Assembly (NCBI GenBank): GCA_910589415.1
Contig: OU342634.1
Span: forward strand, 42,090,723-42,154,722
DNA: 64,000 bases
Origin: Malachius bipustulatus
Lineage: Eukaryota > Arthropoda > Insecta > Coleoptera > Melyridae
Reading direction: 5' to 3'
Both the position numbers and the translations under genes were made by a program. How positions within the stretch are numbered: position 1 is the stretch's first letter; every line of letters starts with the position of its first letter. Positions 21,167 to 33,865 of the stretch are shown one piece after another. The notes beneath the pieces are model-generated. The model did no database searches, was not told where the DNA came from, and saw nothing but the letters and a program-made list of their open reading frames with translations.

Positions 21167-24100
21167 ATAGGCAACAATTAATATTTCGTCAACATCGATA
21201 TAGTCCAATAAAGTCTAAAAAGTCATACGTATCGATTAAGAATACACATCCTTTTGATTGTTGGATTTATTTTGTTTCATGTACGTGTTTTTATAGTAAC
21301 CGTCCAGTTTGTCTAAACACTCCATCCCGCATAAATAAGTATACGTCAACATTGGTTTTGAACGAGAATTGAATGCACAACACAGAGGATAGAATGTCAT
21401 TACGTGAATAAATTTTATGTAGTTGTCAGTGGCTCTCAAACTGACGTAAGCGGTTCAATTCATTTTTTGAATGATTCCTTCAATAATTACGCTCGTTCAC
21501 AACTTGACAATTAACTGTTTGACATTTTCTGGTGAAATTAAAAATATTAATTCGGACGGTTAGTGAGACGTCACATCTGACTTTTTAAAGTTAATCCTAC
21601 TATACCTACTGTTTTGTATTATTGGGCAGTATCCTATACAGAGGTATACCTACAGAGGTAACAGAGGTATAGGTAATAAAAAATGAGCAAAAATAAGAAA
21701 TCTCAATTTTTCAGTTTTCCAGGGATATTATTCAACCTAAAAGTGGTGATTTTGGAAAACGAGATGTTAAAAATAATAAGTGGGATACTAATATTATCTC
21801 AATTTTGAAAGAATTCACTCAATTAATCTAAAAAATGAATATTATTTTAACAAGCAAAAATCTCAGACATACCAGAATATTGCTCTGAAATATTTCGTCC
21901 TGTACGGTTGGAATACGAGAAGCGACTGATGTATCTACCGTATAGCTTTTTCATTTAAATTCAGCCAGTACTAGTGCTTAACCCTTTTTCTTAATTGAAG
22001 GGCATGCAGGTAGTGGAACACAGCTGTATATGCAAATTCTGGGTCTGATTGTCCCATATTGGGCACTATCCGGAACGGAATCAATGTGAATAATATATAC
22101 AACAGTTATATTGTAGAAGTGTTTTGCTACCTGAGTTTCCCTTCATCCAAAGGATTCGCTCTGATAGCAGCAGCTGATTTGAATTTGAAGCTTTTTATTA
22201 CATAACCGGCATTGCAACATAAAAACTTGATCGGTGGTTTTGTTATTGCTTGTTTCATTTTGAGTTTTACATAAAAAGGACATACTTTGAAAGGGGTTAT
22301 TTTTATGGGTATACTTTACATACCTATCTATAAATGAATTTAAAAAATTCTTTTGCACGAAACGTATTTTTACATACAAACATACAAACATAGAGAAAAA
22401 TATATCCTGAAATTTTACGAAAACGTTGAGCTTCCCATCAGTAGTTGATGTTGGTTGCAAAACTTTTGACGGTTCCTTATCTTCAAAGAAATTACCTTTA
22501 GATAGTTAGCCCTTTAAGTTATTAAGATTCTGATTTTAAGATAATAATTTTATAACAAGTAACATTTAGTAAAGTATAAACTATTATTAAATAAACTTCT
22601 TCATGTCATTTTACCCTCCTGAGTGCTTCAGGGAATATCACACCAAAAAGTGTAGAATCTGACTAATGAAAGTCAAGCACGTTGGAGTAGCACTACTGCT
22701 ATCTTCGATCAGGAGTTATCCCGTGTGATAGGAAGACCGGTAGTGGTAAATGTTGGGTGATTCAGATGGCAGTTTACGTTTATCGGCCCAATCGGCAATC
22801 CAGGACAAAGAGAAGGAGAGTGCTTGAATGGCAGAGGGTAACCAAATCGTCCCATCTTGATGGCCCCTTGCATCATCCTATGCAAATGTGCCTAAATTAT
22901 GCAGTCAGATGCAGTTGGATTTAACATTCTGTAACCACCTCCAGCTTTGGTTTCTGAAGGGTATTATATCAACTCGATATGGAGGTAGGTACCTACTAAT
23001 GGAAGATGAAACTTCCAGTTGCAAATAATGATTCATATAAGTAGATGTAGATTAAATCCTACACTGTGTTTCTACACATTTTACATGCCAATTGGGGACA
23101 CAATAAGGGACACATTTTTCAAGTTCAGTATTTAAATAAAACTTCATCTTATCTACTAGGTATATGTATACGTTTTCGAATGTCTATAAAGAAAACTAGC
23201 TGATAATGCAGAAATTATTTGGAAAGTGCCAGCGCGCGGTATAGGAGATGAAATAATTCATTTTTACTGTTCATAACTTTCTAAATATTAGTGACACCTC
23301 CTTTTTATGACATCAAAATTCAATTTTCAGAAGGATAAATCGTTTTTCATAGCCCATTCCGGTTTGTTCCCTATGAAGGTCTGTCGGGCACGAGCTACCC
23401 GACCCTCGGTTCAGGTAGGTGACCCTTGGCCGGTAGGGGCGTTGTTACAGGGTGATGTGGTCTGGGGAGACCAGTGTCCGACATCAACATGCCTGTCTAC
23501 CTGCCTTGACCCATGACCCGCAGCTGCGTGTTGTCGGGGACTTGTGCTTTCATTATATCCTTCTTCCTCTTCAGTTATTATCTCTTGATTTGGTGTTAGT
23601 TCATGAGGTTTATTTTAACATCCTCTGGAGTGTAAAGTATAAACTTAAGACATACCAAATATTGATTATTTTTTCATAAACATTTGTAAAAGGGGGGTGA
23701 GGTTTTTTTAAATTTTGATTTGCAACAATTTTTCGGTTGACCCGATGTTGACATCATCTGCATTAAAATGCCGAGATATCTACTGATGCTCAAAGAGACA
23801 AAGTTACTAGCAAGTTTTAGAAAAATTGATCGCTGCGTGAAGTGGAGATAGACTTAAATTAAATGTCAGCAAAAGCTGCATACTTTACATTAAAAGCGGA
23901 AGGGAAAATACAAAAGACCAATCAGACAAGATACGAACACAGAGGCGCTCTAATAACAACAAAGATGCCATTGTCGACTGGAAAAACCCTTTTTCTTCTG
24001 TGATGGAAGCTCGTGAAGAAATTCTTTCAATGATCGCTTAGAACAGTAGCTCTTCAGAGGCGTATAAGTCAGTCCGAGCTGAAGAATTATATTACAGCAC

Positions 24101-24527
24101 ATGAAATATCACTTGTCGACTCCAAAAAGACTCTGAAGACTTCGTCTACAACAGCGATCGATATCATCATCATCATCAAAGCGGAAGCATCGCTAGCGCA
24201 CTAACGATGTCTACCGTAGTTGTAGACGAAACATTCGGAGCAAATCTCCATGGACCACGGCAAAACAGTCCGGCTGAATCAATTATTGTGATTTGATCAG
24301 TTGAAGCCAGCCGTGAAAGCCTTACACACATCAATATTATTTTGTTTGCTTGTCAACATGACAATAACAGTCCAATCTTATTCATACCGCTATAGTCAGG
24401 AAGAAAATATCTTGGGCTAAGAAAATATCATAATTGATGTAACTTAATAATGAATTGTAAAAAAGTTCACATTTTGTTGGCGTCAATGAATCAGTTCTTG
24501 AAACTTGAAATGCGATACATACTTTTA
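21167..24527. other. Non-coding stretch with one motif-rich island and one GC-rich patch
   Basis: No gene is supported. 22640-22960 is a repeat-free, GC-richer island containing an octamer ATGCAAAT (22880-22887). 23370-23560 is GC-rich (GGTCTGTCGGGCACGAG..., CCTTGGCCGGTAGGGGCG) without an identifiable domain on either strand. A TACCTA/TAGGTA tract and stop-rich AT sequence make up the rest. Confidence 0.4.
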
Positions 24528-25379
24528 TACAGGGTAAGTCATTGATATGGGAAAGCTCGATTACACCTATACCATTAAAGATATCGAAATGAATCAAAAA
24601 GTGCTGTAAATGGGAGGGTAAAGTGCAGCTTGTAAAATTATTTTCAGATACACAAGATGGCCCAATATCGCTGTACGCCATACAACTTTGTTATTTTAAA
24701 TAGGACACCCTCTATATTATTACATTTTCATATTGTTTGAGAAAAGTCAAAAAGAATGGTTTGTAAAGTTGAAGTTTGTAATGAGCAATTTATGAGTTAT
24801 AAACAAATGAAAATCGCAATTTTTCATTTTCAAAGCAGCTTATATTGAAAACGGCTCGAGATATGGAAAAACCGTTTACATGTCCCTATCTTAATTTTTA
24901 ATTTGGTATCCTATCATGTAGCTGAAATTTTTATACCGGGTGATGAAAATAATCAAATTTTTTACCACTCTGTATAAAAATTTCATCCATCCAATAGGAT
25001 ACCGCTTGAAAAGTTAAGATAGGAACATGTACACCGTTTTTCCATATCTCGACCCGTTTTCAATATAAGCTGCTTTGAAAATGGAAAATCGCGATTTTCA
25101 TTTGTTTATAACTCATAAATCGCTCATTACAAACTTCAACTTTACGAACCATTCTTTTTGACTTTTCTCAAATAATCTGAAGATGTAATAATATAGAGGG
25201 TGTCCTATTTAAAATTACAAAGTTATATGGCGTACAGCGATATTGGGCCATCCTGTGTATCTGAAATTATTTTACAAACTGCACTTTACCCTCCCATTTA
25301 CAGCACTTTTTGGTTCATTTCGATATCTTTAATGGTGTAGGTGCAATCGAGCTTTCCCATATCAATGACTTACCCTGTA
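24528..25379. mobile_element. 852-bp almost perfect palindromic element (TACAGGGTAAGTCATTGAT termini)
   Basis: The left half from TACAGGGTAAGTCATTGATA is mirrored by the right half to TATCAATGACTTACCCTGTA with a few per cent mismatch over about 400-bp arms and a short loop near 24955. TA flanks both ends (24526-24527, 25380-25381). Subsegments include GGGAAAGCTCGATTACACC, GGCCCAATATCGCTGTACGC and GAGAAAAGTCAAAAAGAATGG. The frame at 24382-24681 (minus) is a by-product of the arm. Half or degenerate copies lie at 10594-10960, 16175-16480 and about 50262-50440. Confidence 0.9.
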
Positions 25380-25939
25380 TAACGTCATATTTCTCAAACT
25401 GTGAAGGAAAGTCGTCAAATATCGTTTGAAAAATATCTGAAAAAAATGGGAGATCCAATGTCAACAATGATTCAAGAAAACTTTAGTTCGCTATCTGACA
25501 AATGGAGAAATTAATAACTACTCACTGATGGATTAGGATCCCGAGTGGCTATAGGTATACCAATGCCACAAAGAAGACTCGTCGTGGAGAAAGTTCAGGC
25601 AACTTCACGCAATTCGTTTCCATAATGAATCGAAGTTCTGTTAACTTCAGCAACTTAAGCTGGTATTAATTAGAGAATGATGTCACTTTTTGCGACAATT
25701 TATACAGGACCGATAACGAAGTGAAGAGTTACACTTGGTTTACCATTCCACCTTCGTTTTTCATGAAGACAATCATAAAAAAATTATTATCGAAAATATG
25801 AGAATTACTCAGTTCACCGCATAAATCTGATAGTAATTATTATGCAATATGATCGAATTTTCCTGTCCGCATAATTATATTACTTATAAAACATTTTTCA
25901 TCATCACTCCGTAGACGTTTCATAGTTGTCTGAACCAAT

Positions 25940-26180
25940 CCTGCGTGATCACCATCTATCGTCAAGATCCGGGATATGCGGAAGATAGCCTGTGGCAGGT
26001 CCGGACTGCCGGCGGTGATGGTCGGATGTAAGAGGCGGCTTGCCCGAGGCGGCATCCGCACGCGGCGGCGGTTAATGGCTGGTCTTTGTGTCGCAGCAGC
26101 CAGGCATCGACCATCCGAGGAGGTAACAGCCGGGGAAATCAATAGCGCCGCCAAAAGCTGCCTGCCACCTACTATCTGAT
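25940..26180. promoter_or_regulatory. GC-rich, CpG-containing island
   Basis: CCGGACTGCCGGCGGTGATG and CGGCATCCGCACGCGGCGGC lie in otherwise AT-rich DNA. Open frames exist on both strands (104 and 67 codons), as expected from GC content, with no motif I recognise. It does not resemble the window's repeats. Candidate regulatory island or an unrecognised exon. Confidence 0.35.
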
Positions 26181-26459
26181 AGTAGAGCTAAGACTGGATC
26201 GGAGGGAAGATGAGCACATATTAGACGCAACGAAGGAAAAAAATTAACATCTTAGTAAAATATAGAACTGGCACAAGTACTACTTCTGATGATGGGAGAA
26301 GTACTTAACAGTTCATTATAATGTGCTTCTTAGGAAACAATTCATATAATTATGTATAGGTATAGTGGTGCAAAATCTATAGTGTCAAATGTCAAATATG
26401 ACGTTCCCTGTCACTTTCAAAATTTTGAGGTGACGTGTTTCAAATGACGAATTATCAAC

Positions 26460-27210
26460 ACATAAATTCTGCTGTTACTTATAGCGAATTCGAGTTACTG
26501 CACTTTTCTGCTCCGGGTGCGCACCGAGACGGAATTTCGTATTCGATTTGTAGGACTCTGTTCCAGTGCTTTTCGTAATCGTATTCGAGTTAAAGTGAAC
26601 TCTAGCGGTGCATATCGTAATTGTGTTCGAGTTACACTTGCTCTCTGGCAGTGCATAGGAAAATATGTTCGAGTCGTATAGCGAAACTGCCCCGGAGCAA
26701 AATAAACGGCACCGCCAAATTTGACGGTGCAATGGTGCACTCCCATAAATTTAGAGGTTAGAAATAGCGGGAAAATTAACTACTGCTGATTCCTAGTAAT
26801 TCCTTACACCAAAAATTTGTGGATAAGTACATTTTACGTATTGTATGAATTACAACTTATTACAATAATTAAAAGGGATAACGCCTTGTAGTTCCACGAC
26901 TTTGTTATAATAAGAATAACATCATAACAACAAACAACCGTGATAGGTATAGGATAGGGATAGGTATTTTTTTTAGTAGAAGGCTATACGAAAATGCAGA
27001 CTGGAGGGAGACTGGATTGCACACTGCACTGCACCGGTGCATGGCGGTCTGGCTCTGGCTCTGGTTCTGGTATGACCTGACACAGTTCGGTTCCATACAG
27101 AGTAGAAATGCGAAAGTTCTGCTCCGGACTGGAGCAGAATTCTGGGCAGAACAGATTCAGAGACAGGTCGATCTCGCTCCGAGCAAGTGCAGCCAACTCG
27201 AATTCGTTAT
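26460..27210. repeat. Degenerate repeat region with recurring TTCGAGTT motifs
   Basis: TTCGAGT(T/C) occurs at about 26489, 26586, 26628 and 26670 in a loosely 40-95-base spacing with GTGCA/GCAC and TGCTC(C) segments. An inverted relative (AACTCGAATTCGTTAT) occurs at about 27196-27212, so the region may be a decayed inverted element. CTGGCTCTGGCTCTGGTTCT at about 27048 is a short CTGGCT tandem. No gene. Confidence 0.4.
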
Positions 27211-27253
27211 TATAGTTCTAAATTTTGTCTGCTTGTCAGTGAGGACGTTTGTA

Positions 27254-27826
27254 GCTTTTATCAACTTCTGCAACGTCATCTTTGGCATTTGACACATCAT
27301 ATTCATGTCACAAAGTAATAAAATTTATGAAATTTGATATAGTTTTTCTATCAAAGTTTTATCTCATTCCGCTCGGAATTTAAAGGGGGGGGGGGCTATT
27401 AACATCCCCCCTTGACAAATAGATTGCCGAAACTGAAATTATTAGAGTTATTTTTGTGTACCTACCTATAAATTAAAATAATTTAAAACTTTGAAGTTGA
27501 TGACATAAATTATATTCATCGTCATCTTTGAGAGTTGCAACATCAGTTTTATTATTTCAAAATGCACTAAAATTCATGCTATTTCTTTTATTTTCCATTA
27601 AAATTCTCATTCGGTAGAGAACTTCCACATGACCACCCACGCTCCTAAAAATTTTGAAGTTGACATCAGCAACTCCCAACTTCATCTTTGACATTTGACA
27701 AATCCGTTTTACTTCAAAAAGTAGGAAAACTTGTAATATTGAATTTTTTCGTACCAAAGTGCTTTCTCATTCAGCTCAAAATTTAAGAGGGTGGGGGGGA
27801 CTATAAATATATCCTCACTGTAAAGG
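27254..27826 (+). repeat. Degenerate tandem triplication, unit about 170-230 bp
   Basis: Three successive units start near 27254, 27490 and 27650. Shared landmarks are AA(G)TTGA..., CATCTTTG(G)CATTTGACA, TTTTA.TTCAAAA, CTCATTC.GCTC(A/G)(A/G)AATTTAA and a G-run (at 27386 and 27796) followed by CTAT.AA.AT. Divergence is considerable, so the duplication is old. Confidence 0.5.
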
Positions 27827-28119
27827 TAACAATAATAATAATTGTTGTTGTAATCTTCAACTACTTTAATCTGAGTCTCCTGGATTTTTGGGTTCATATA
27901 AGAAAGGACTAAAAAGATGAGAAATGATTTCTTGTTTTTTTTTATGACCAAGTTGTCGAAGAGCAAATAAGGTTTTCACAAAAGGTTGGAATAAGAAGAA
28001 TACTTACATATACAAAATAAATTGTTTTATTGAAAGAATAAAAATAAAAGTTAATAATTAATTATCTAATAGAACAGTAGTAATCAACAATAAATTTGTT
28101 ATATTGCTCGATACTCCCT

Positions 28120-28420
28120 TTCACAATTCCTCCCTCTGGTATCGAAAGGAGGCTCTCCCAGCATCCCTAAACCCCCAGATGTACCCTCTGATGCTGATGG
28201 ATGACTGTGGAACATTCACCAGGCACACACACGCTCAGATCAATACGACGCACGGCGCCCGAGGCAGTCCCCGATGCTAATAACTTATTTACACCCCCTC
28301 CCTGACCTGACAATGTATAATCCATCATTCGGAGGTTGCAGCCCGGGCTAGATATGGGATAAGCTTGTTCCTTCAAGGAGATGTCATATCGGCTCTGATG
28401 TAATGGGAGGCTGATTGTGC
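28120..28420. promoter_or_regulatory. GC-richer repeat-free island
   Basis: Contains GCATCCCTAAACCCCCAGAT, ACGACGCACGGCGCCCGAGG and GGTTGCAGCCCGGGCTAG. The 69-codon minus frame lacks a domain. Candidate conserved non-coding element; evidence is only composition and lack of repeats. Confidence 0.3.
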
Positions 28421-28919
28421 ACGGTAGACGTAGATGATTCCTGAGAGGAGTATGAAATGATAATTGACAATGACGGAGTTACCTTTCTTTGGTGGGTAGG
28501 TATTATAGAAAATATCCTAATAAATTGGTAATACTATACTTATATAATACACCTGGATTTATCTATACGGGGTGATGTATTGATGCAAAGTAATGTTCTT
28601 CTAATGGCTGTCAAGATTTGCTATAGAAGATACCAAAGAAAATGTTATTTCTTGTAAAAAGTAAATTAGAGTTCACCCAAATAATTTAATTTATTTCTAT
28701 TTTAATAATTTAAAATCGCTTTTTAGTAACTTTTCTCTTTCTTATTTTATAATTATTATTACATAAAAACAGTTGTAACATTTAATAGGAATACGATAAG
28801 GCAACGGGAGGATAAGAATATATCTCTCAGAAACAATATATCACTCAAAAAGGAAAAACAATTTAATTAAGATCTACATAATATACATACAATTGACCGT
28901 CACCATATTATATCACCTG

Positions 28920-29190
28920 AGTAAACATGTAAGCACTTCACACATGAACTGCCGGAAAAACCAGTCCAAGATGACCAGCGCTCATAAGCGGCACGAGCCC
29001 ATGGCTCTCCTAATTATAACCCATTTACCTACCGCGTGCGTCCATCAGAGGTGGCTTAGCCAGCAGGCAATAAATCAGGACCGGTGGTGGACACGGCGAC
29101 AACTGCCAGCCCCGGCCTACCCTGTTTACACATAATATTGACCCGTGGTGGTCAGTCGGTCACTGCGCCTCTATTAATCATAGGGGAAAC
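28920..29190. promoter_or_regulatory. GC-richer island with homeodomain- and forkhead-type motifs
   Basis: Contains TAATTA (29011-29016), a core homeodomain site, and TGTTTACA (29123-29130), a forkhead-type site, within CpG-bearing unique sequence (CCGGTGGTGGACACGGCGAC). Chance occurrence of such short motifs is likely in AT-rich DNA; the island context makes it mildly notable. Confidence 0.3.
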
Positions 29191-29577
29191 TGGTATAGGT
29201 ACGCTCAGTTTACCTTTGTTCTTAGCGGTTGTTAGAGTTGTTGTAAAGAGTTTAGGCGAATCGATCAGTTGGAAAATTTTTCACTTTCACGGTTTATTAA
29301 ACAGCTTAAACTGTATGCTATTATAGGAACAGGGAAGGGAAATTAATAATGTCCTTTAACAATGGTTTTGTAGGTAGGTGTAAGTCCTATATACTCAATA
29401 GAAAACTTCTCTCCCAAAAAATGTCAATTTATCTTATAACAAGGGGGGCTTGTGTTACATACATTTTGAAATCATTTTTCTATCAGGTTTTTTCTAAATA
29501 AATTTTTGAAAAATTACTTCATGTTGTAAATTTGAAAAAAGAACAAAAAAAGCGACTATACAGTCAAAATTACCATT

Positions 29578-29790
29578 TAATTGATCAAAGTGCTTCCACC
29601 TAGTCTATCTGTTTTCAAATTCTGTTAATTTATGAATACACCTGATGCCAATAATAGTTGATATTTCATGAGTATTCTCTGTCGCCTTCAAGCTCCTTGA
29701 AGCCGATTGACATGAATTTATATTTAACGTGCTCCACAAAAACAATCTAAGGGGCTTAGACGAGGTGATCTAGATGGGTTAGTTCATTAT
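29578..29790 (-). pseudogene. Mariner-type transposase C-terminal fossil
   Basis: The minus strand reads (stop)TNPSRSPRLSPLDCF then, after a frameshift, FLWSTLN..., and ends RWKHFDQL. This parallels the W.P.SPDLSPLDFFLWG segment that holds the third catalytic Asp and the G.HFEHLL-type C-terminus of mariner transposases. One Asp of the motif has become Arg, the Trp is a stop, and frames are broken, so it is dead. No terminal repeats located. Confidence 0.5.
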
Positions 29791-29800
29791 TGGATGCTTT

Positions 29801-31129
29801 ACTATTAAACCAAAGTCTTGAAAAAGTGGCATTAAAAAATTCATCATGTCCATCTTTAGAAAATCGGGGAAAGGCTCATGCTTTATAGAAGATTGTATAT
29901 CCTTTATAAATTTGAAAACTCATTATAGTAAATTTACACTCCAGCAAATGATTGTGCTTCAACTGACAATATATGCCGGGAGCTTAGGCAAAAGTATATT
30001 TAAAACCAGCCTACAACTGATAAAAAAAGTATTAATTAAACATTTTTTGTGCTTTCACCCCTTAAAAGATATAGGTACGCATGGTGTAATTTTTTTTATA
30101 ATAACAGTGCTGATATTTTAGGTATTATATTTTCTGAATAAGAGTTCTATAATTATAAAAGTACTCTAAGTATCAAATCTCATGGTGATTTAAAAAATAC
30201 TCCATCCCCATAGTTTTTAAGGCATGAAGAAGGCAAAAAATCTTTTTCCTGTTTTTCGACTTAAACATTATTTTTTTCGGAATTTGGTGTAAGTTTTCCT
30301 CTGAAAATGATGTGAGGGGAAGTAATAGACACGTACGAGTCTGGGAATACCCCAACTATCCCTAACTTTCGGATTTTTCTGACTTCTATCACATGAGTAC
30401 AGTTTCTCTTCATTTTTTTTTTTTTTTTGAATAAATCAGATCTTAGGCAATTCTTCTTTAAATTCTGGAAGTGGTGAGACAGATAATGCGTTCATGGAAC
30501 AATTAACTAACACCGGAACGCAGAAAGTCTGTATAATGATTCAATTTGTTCATTATACAATTCACTTTTATTGAAATAGCAAAAATTGCTGAATTTTTTA
30601 TGTATAAGTTTCTAATAATTCTAACTTAAAGCGACGAATTTTTAAACGCCTGTTTTGCTCTATAGGTAGGTACGTGTTTCCGTAATTGGTTTGTTAGTGT
30701 TATAAAATGTAGCAACGTGTGACACCTGAACACCGATTCAAAGATGTATTATAAGCACAAAGATATCTCGCAAGGTTGCAGTGATAGATATATGGAGCGA
30801 AATATTGATATTATGACCGAATAAAAACGACGAAGGTGTGATTTATTATTCAATTTTTAATAGAATATAATTCAAAGGATCTAAGTCTAAAAGGTTTTCG
30901 AAGATACACAGTGATATATGCATTTTTTATGACGCTAATATCTGCACAGCCTCGTAAAAGATCTCCCTTTTCCTTTACACGACATCCATGGATTCGATCT
31001 TTAGAGCTTTGTATCAACCATTACCGCAGTGGGGTAGTTTAATAATGAAATAGGCGACCCGCGACACGAGTAAAAAATCCTTTTGTTTTTCTACAATAAC
31101 ATTTAATTTCAATGATATCTAAAATGCAT
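29801..31129. other. AT-rich non-coding stretch
   Basis: Frames of 60-91 codons occur (29846-30121 plus, 30173-30355 minus) but are low-complexity with no motif. 30418-30430 is a T run. No gene or clear repeat boundary seen. Confidence 0.45.
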
Positions 31130-31134
31130 AAATG

Positions 31135-31470
31135 TATTAAATTTTTCTTATTATTGATAACCCATAATGCTTAATTAAAAAACGCTTGAGCGTGTTTAAA
31201 TTCAACATTAAAACACGCTCGTATATTTAGCAACATCAATGTAACCCCAGAAGTAATCCCCATGCAGAAACGAATTTTATATGCCACTTTTTGATTGTTA
31301 TGATTGGAGTGTACACTGTTATTACGTCAAATAAATTATTAATGACAGATATTCGAAAGTTTTATTTCAAATATTCAACAATGTATTAATTTCAAAATTT
31401 ACCAATGATAAAAACTATGGTATTTTTGGATAATGGGTCTTAAAAACACTCGCTTTATTTCGAGCATGAC
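31135..31470 (+). repeat. Dispersed repeat A, copy 2, with internal hairpin
   Basis: Second copy of the repeat at 9035-9440, ending ACACTCGCTTTATTTCGAG. Near its start GAGCGTGTTT (about 31188) pairs with AAAACACGCTC (to about 31221) to form an 10-bp stem; the same place in copy 1 is degenerate (GCGCGCGTGTT). Confidence 0.6.
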
Positions 31471-33034
31471 GGCGAGACTCCAAGCTATGCAATCAAATAG
31501 CACCGCTCATCGCTCACAATCCGCCAGCAGCTTCAGTTTGCACGGTGGTCTCAGTTCAGAGGTAATAGGTACTGAATAAAATCACTGTCAGCTATAACTT
31601 AAAACACGGAACATCATAGAGATATACACATTTACCCAACCGTTTCTTCTTCTTTTTTTAGTAAAAGCTCAAATTTAGTTCTTCCACGACTCCATTAATC
31701 AATCTCAGTTTTGAAATTCCAGTTGTCATGCAGAACTGAAGACTTTACCATATAGTCTCCACCCTCGTCGTGATAGCAAACGCCCTAAAACTTGATGCTG
31801 CTGAACCACTCACTAGAACCTTGCACTCAGAAAAAGAGTTTTAACCTGCTGCTGGTGAAGCTCTAGTTGTTTTTGAGATGATATGGTGGCGGCTCCCATG
31901 AGCCCACCCTTATTTTTGTAATCAGAAGGGCTTCGTAATTTGATGACATGCTTTTTGTTGAAAATGACTGAACGTGCGATGATTTCTATTTTAAGCAGAG
32001 CAACGTCAATTTTCATCTTCCATGGTGGCTTCTATACTTCCTGGAGGATTATGGCATCTTGTTTCAAAGAATACTTTTTCCTATAAGAATTATCCTGTTC
32101 GCGTTGATCTTATTTACGTAACTGGAATAAAAAACTGCTCCCTGATCGAACCAGCTTATGATATAGGGCATCTGGCTGGCGAAGATACTGCTTTTGACAT
32201 CTCGGCTATGCTGGACATTTTTCCGGTAGAAATGAGAGGATCGTTCATTTTGCGTATTATACTGACAAAAGACAACCTGAAGTATTTCTTTTCACAACAC
32301 TTATTGAGAAATGTGCAAAAATGACATCCAAAAAAGCTCAGCCACTAGGGGCATGCAACTACTTAAAAAGTTACTGCTCATCAAATGAAGATACATAATA
32401 ACACATTTTGATAAGGATTAAGGTAGACAGCAGAGAAGCTCGATTAAGAATTTAAAAGAAACCAAACCCACCTGAAAACTTTGTCTTTCTTCGAAGAACG
32501 ATACGCCACTGTGTAGCTCTTATCGAATAGCTAGACCTTGAAGAATCTTATCATAGTGCACGCCATCCTGCATTATTGATGGTCACCGAAGTCCACAATC
32601 TACATTAGGGGAAGACGGCATGCCAGGGGAGATCATAGACCTTCCGCTCCACCCCTACCTTATAGGGATAATGTGTCCACCCTTCGACTCTTTGCGTGTC
32701 TGGTTATGACTTCGTGTGTAGGGGGTGTTCATGCTGTAACAAAATGGTGGATTATTGATAACTGTCTTAAAATGTTTCTGTATACAGGGTGATTCACATG
32801 CATAAAGTTGCGAGAAAAATTGAATAAAAAATTTTTCATCATACAGAGTGTCCTAATAAGTTGCTGTTATTTAACTATGCAGACTTTGCTGCAATATGTT
32901 TAAATTATTTATCATTAACTCAGGATATGTTAAAATATTTTAAGTCTGTTTTTGAAGACGCAGTTAGACGAATAATTATTTATTTAACTGTCACCATAGC
33001 TTAAGTTTTACAAGTAATGACAATGCAACTAATA
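31471..33034. other. Non-coding stretch with solo repeat ends
   Basis: TACAGGGTGATTCACATGCA at 32785-32805 is a solo terminus of a TACAGGG-type element. 32022-32324 is a 100-codon plus-strand frame without recognisable domain; its reading frame shows no exon boundaries or homology I can defend. Nothing else supported. Confidence 0.4.
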
Positions 33035-33225
33035 TACAGGGATGTTACTAAAGGGTAATGTACTAAATTAAAGGGCTATGGGCTAATTTTAAGTCAAAAA
33101 GTTCAAATAAACGTGTCCTAAAACGTCTGTTGAAAAATCTGTTTTCAACGTGTCCTCACCAATATTGCAAAGAAAAATGTACCCCATTCATTTCTTTTTA
33201 TTTTGATTTTTTTTCAAATTAGACA

Positions 33226-33450
33226 GCTAAAAATACAACTTTTATGTCTCTTGACTTTACGTCGTATCTTCTGTCGATTCCTAGAAAAATAAATAAAAGC
33301 CGCTTTAAAGCATGTCTAAAAATTGATAGAACAAAATCATAAAAATTTAAATCAATTTTTCGACATGCCTTGAAGCGGCGTATTTTTTTTTTATGAATCG
33401 ACAGGACATACGAAGTAAAGTCAAGAGACAAGAGACGTATTTTTAGTTGC
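33226..33450. repeat. 225-bp foldback with about 100-bp arms
   Basis: GTCTCTTGACTTTACGTCGTA, TCTGTCGATTC, GCCGCTTTAAAGCATGTC and AAAATTGAT in the left arm are mirrored on the right (ATCAATTTTTCGACATGCC...GAATCGACAGGACATACG...AGTCAAGAGAC). A plausible small MITE nested in the composite element. Confidence 0.7.
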
Positions 33451-33865
33451 ACAGGTAGTCTGGAAAAATATCGAAATTTAAAAAAAGTCAGTGCTTGGAC
33501 TGCTTGACATACATTTTTATTTGCAGTAATGTTGTTGAGGGTGCCCCTTGGACGCCACTGGATTTAATAATTATTTTTATTCAACTTGGGGCTTATGAGC
33601 TTCTTAGTACAAAAATAACACTGCCAAATTTCAACAATCGAGGCTATGATGTACCTATCAGTTTATGTAATTTTTACACATTATGTAGGTAATCGCAAAA
33701 TTATACTGTTTTATAAAAAAAAATCCCATAAAAGTTAGTGTTTCTGACAAAAACACAATGTGGTTGTGATATTTTTCGTTTTGAAAATAAAATTTTGAAT
33801 TAAAAATTGAAAAAAATTTAGAGATTACATAATTTGTAAAAATTACATAAACTGATATCGGTAAA

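Noticed and set aside
32022..32324. 100-codon plus-strand frame
   Set aside because: No recognised domain, no splice context, and the opposite strand is equally open in pieces.
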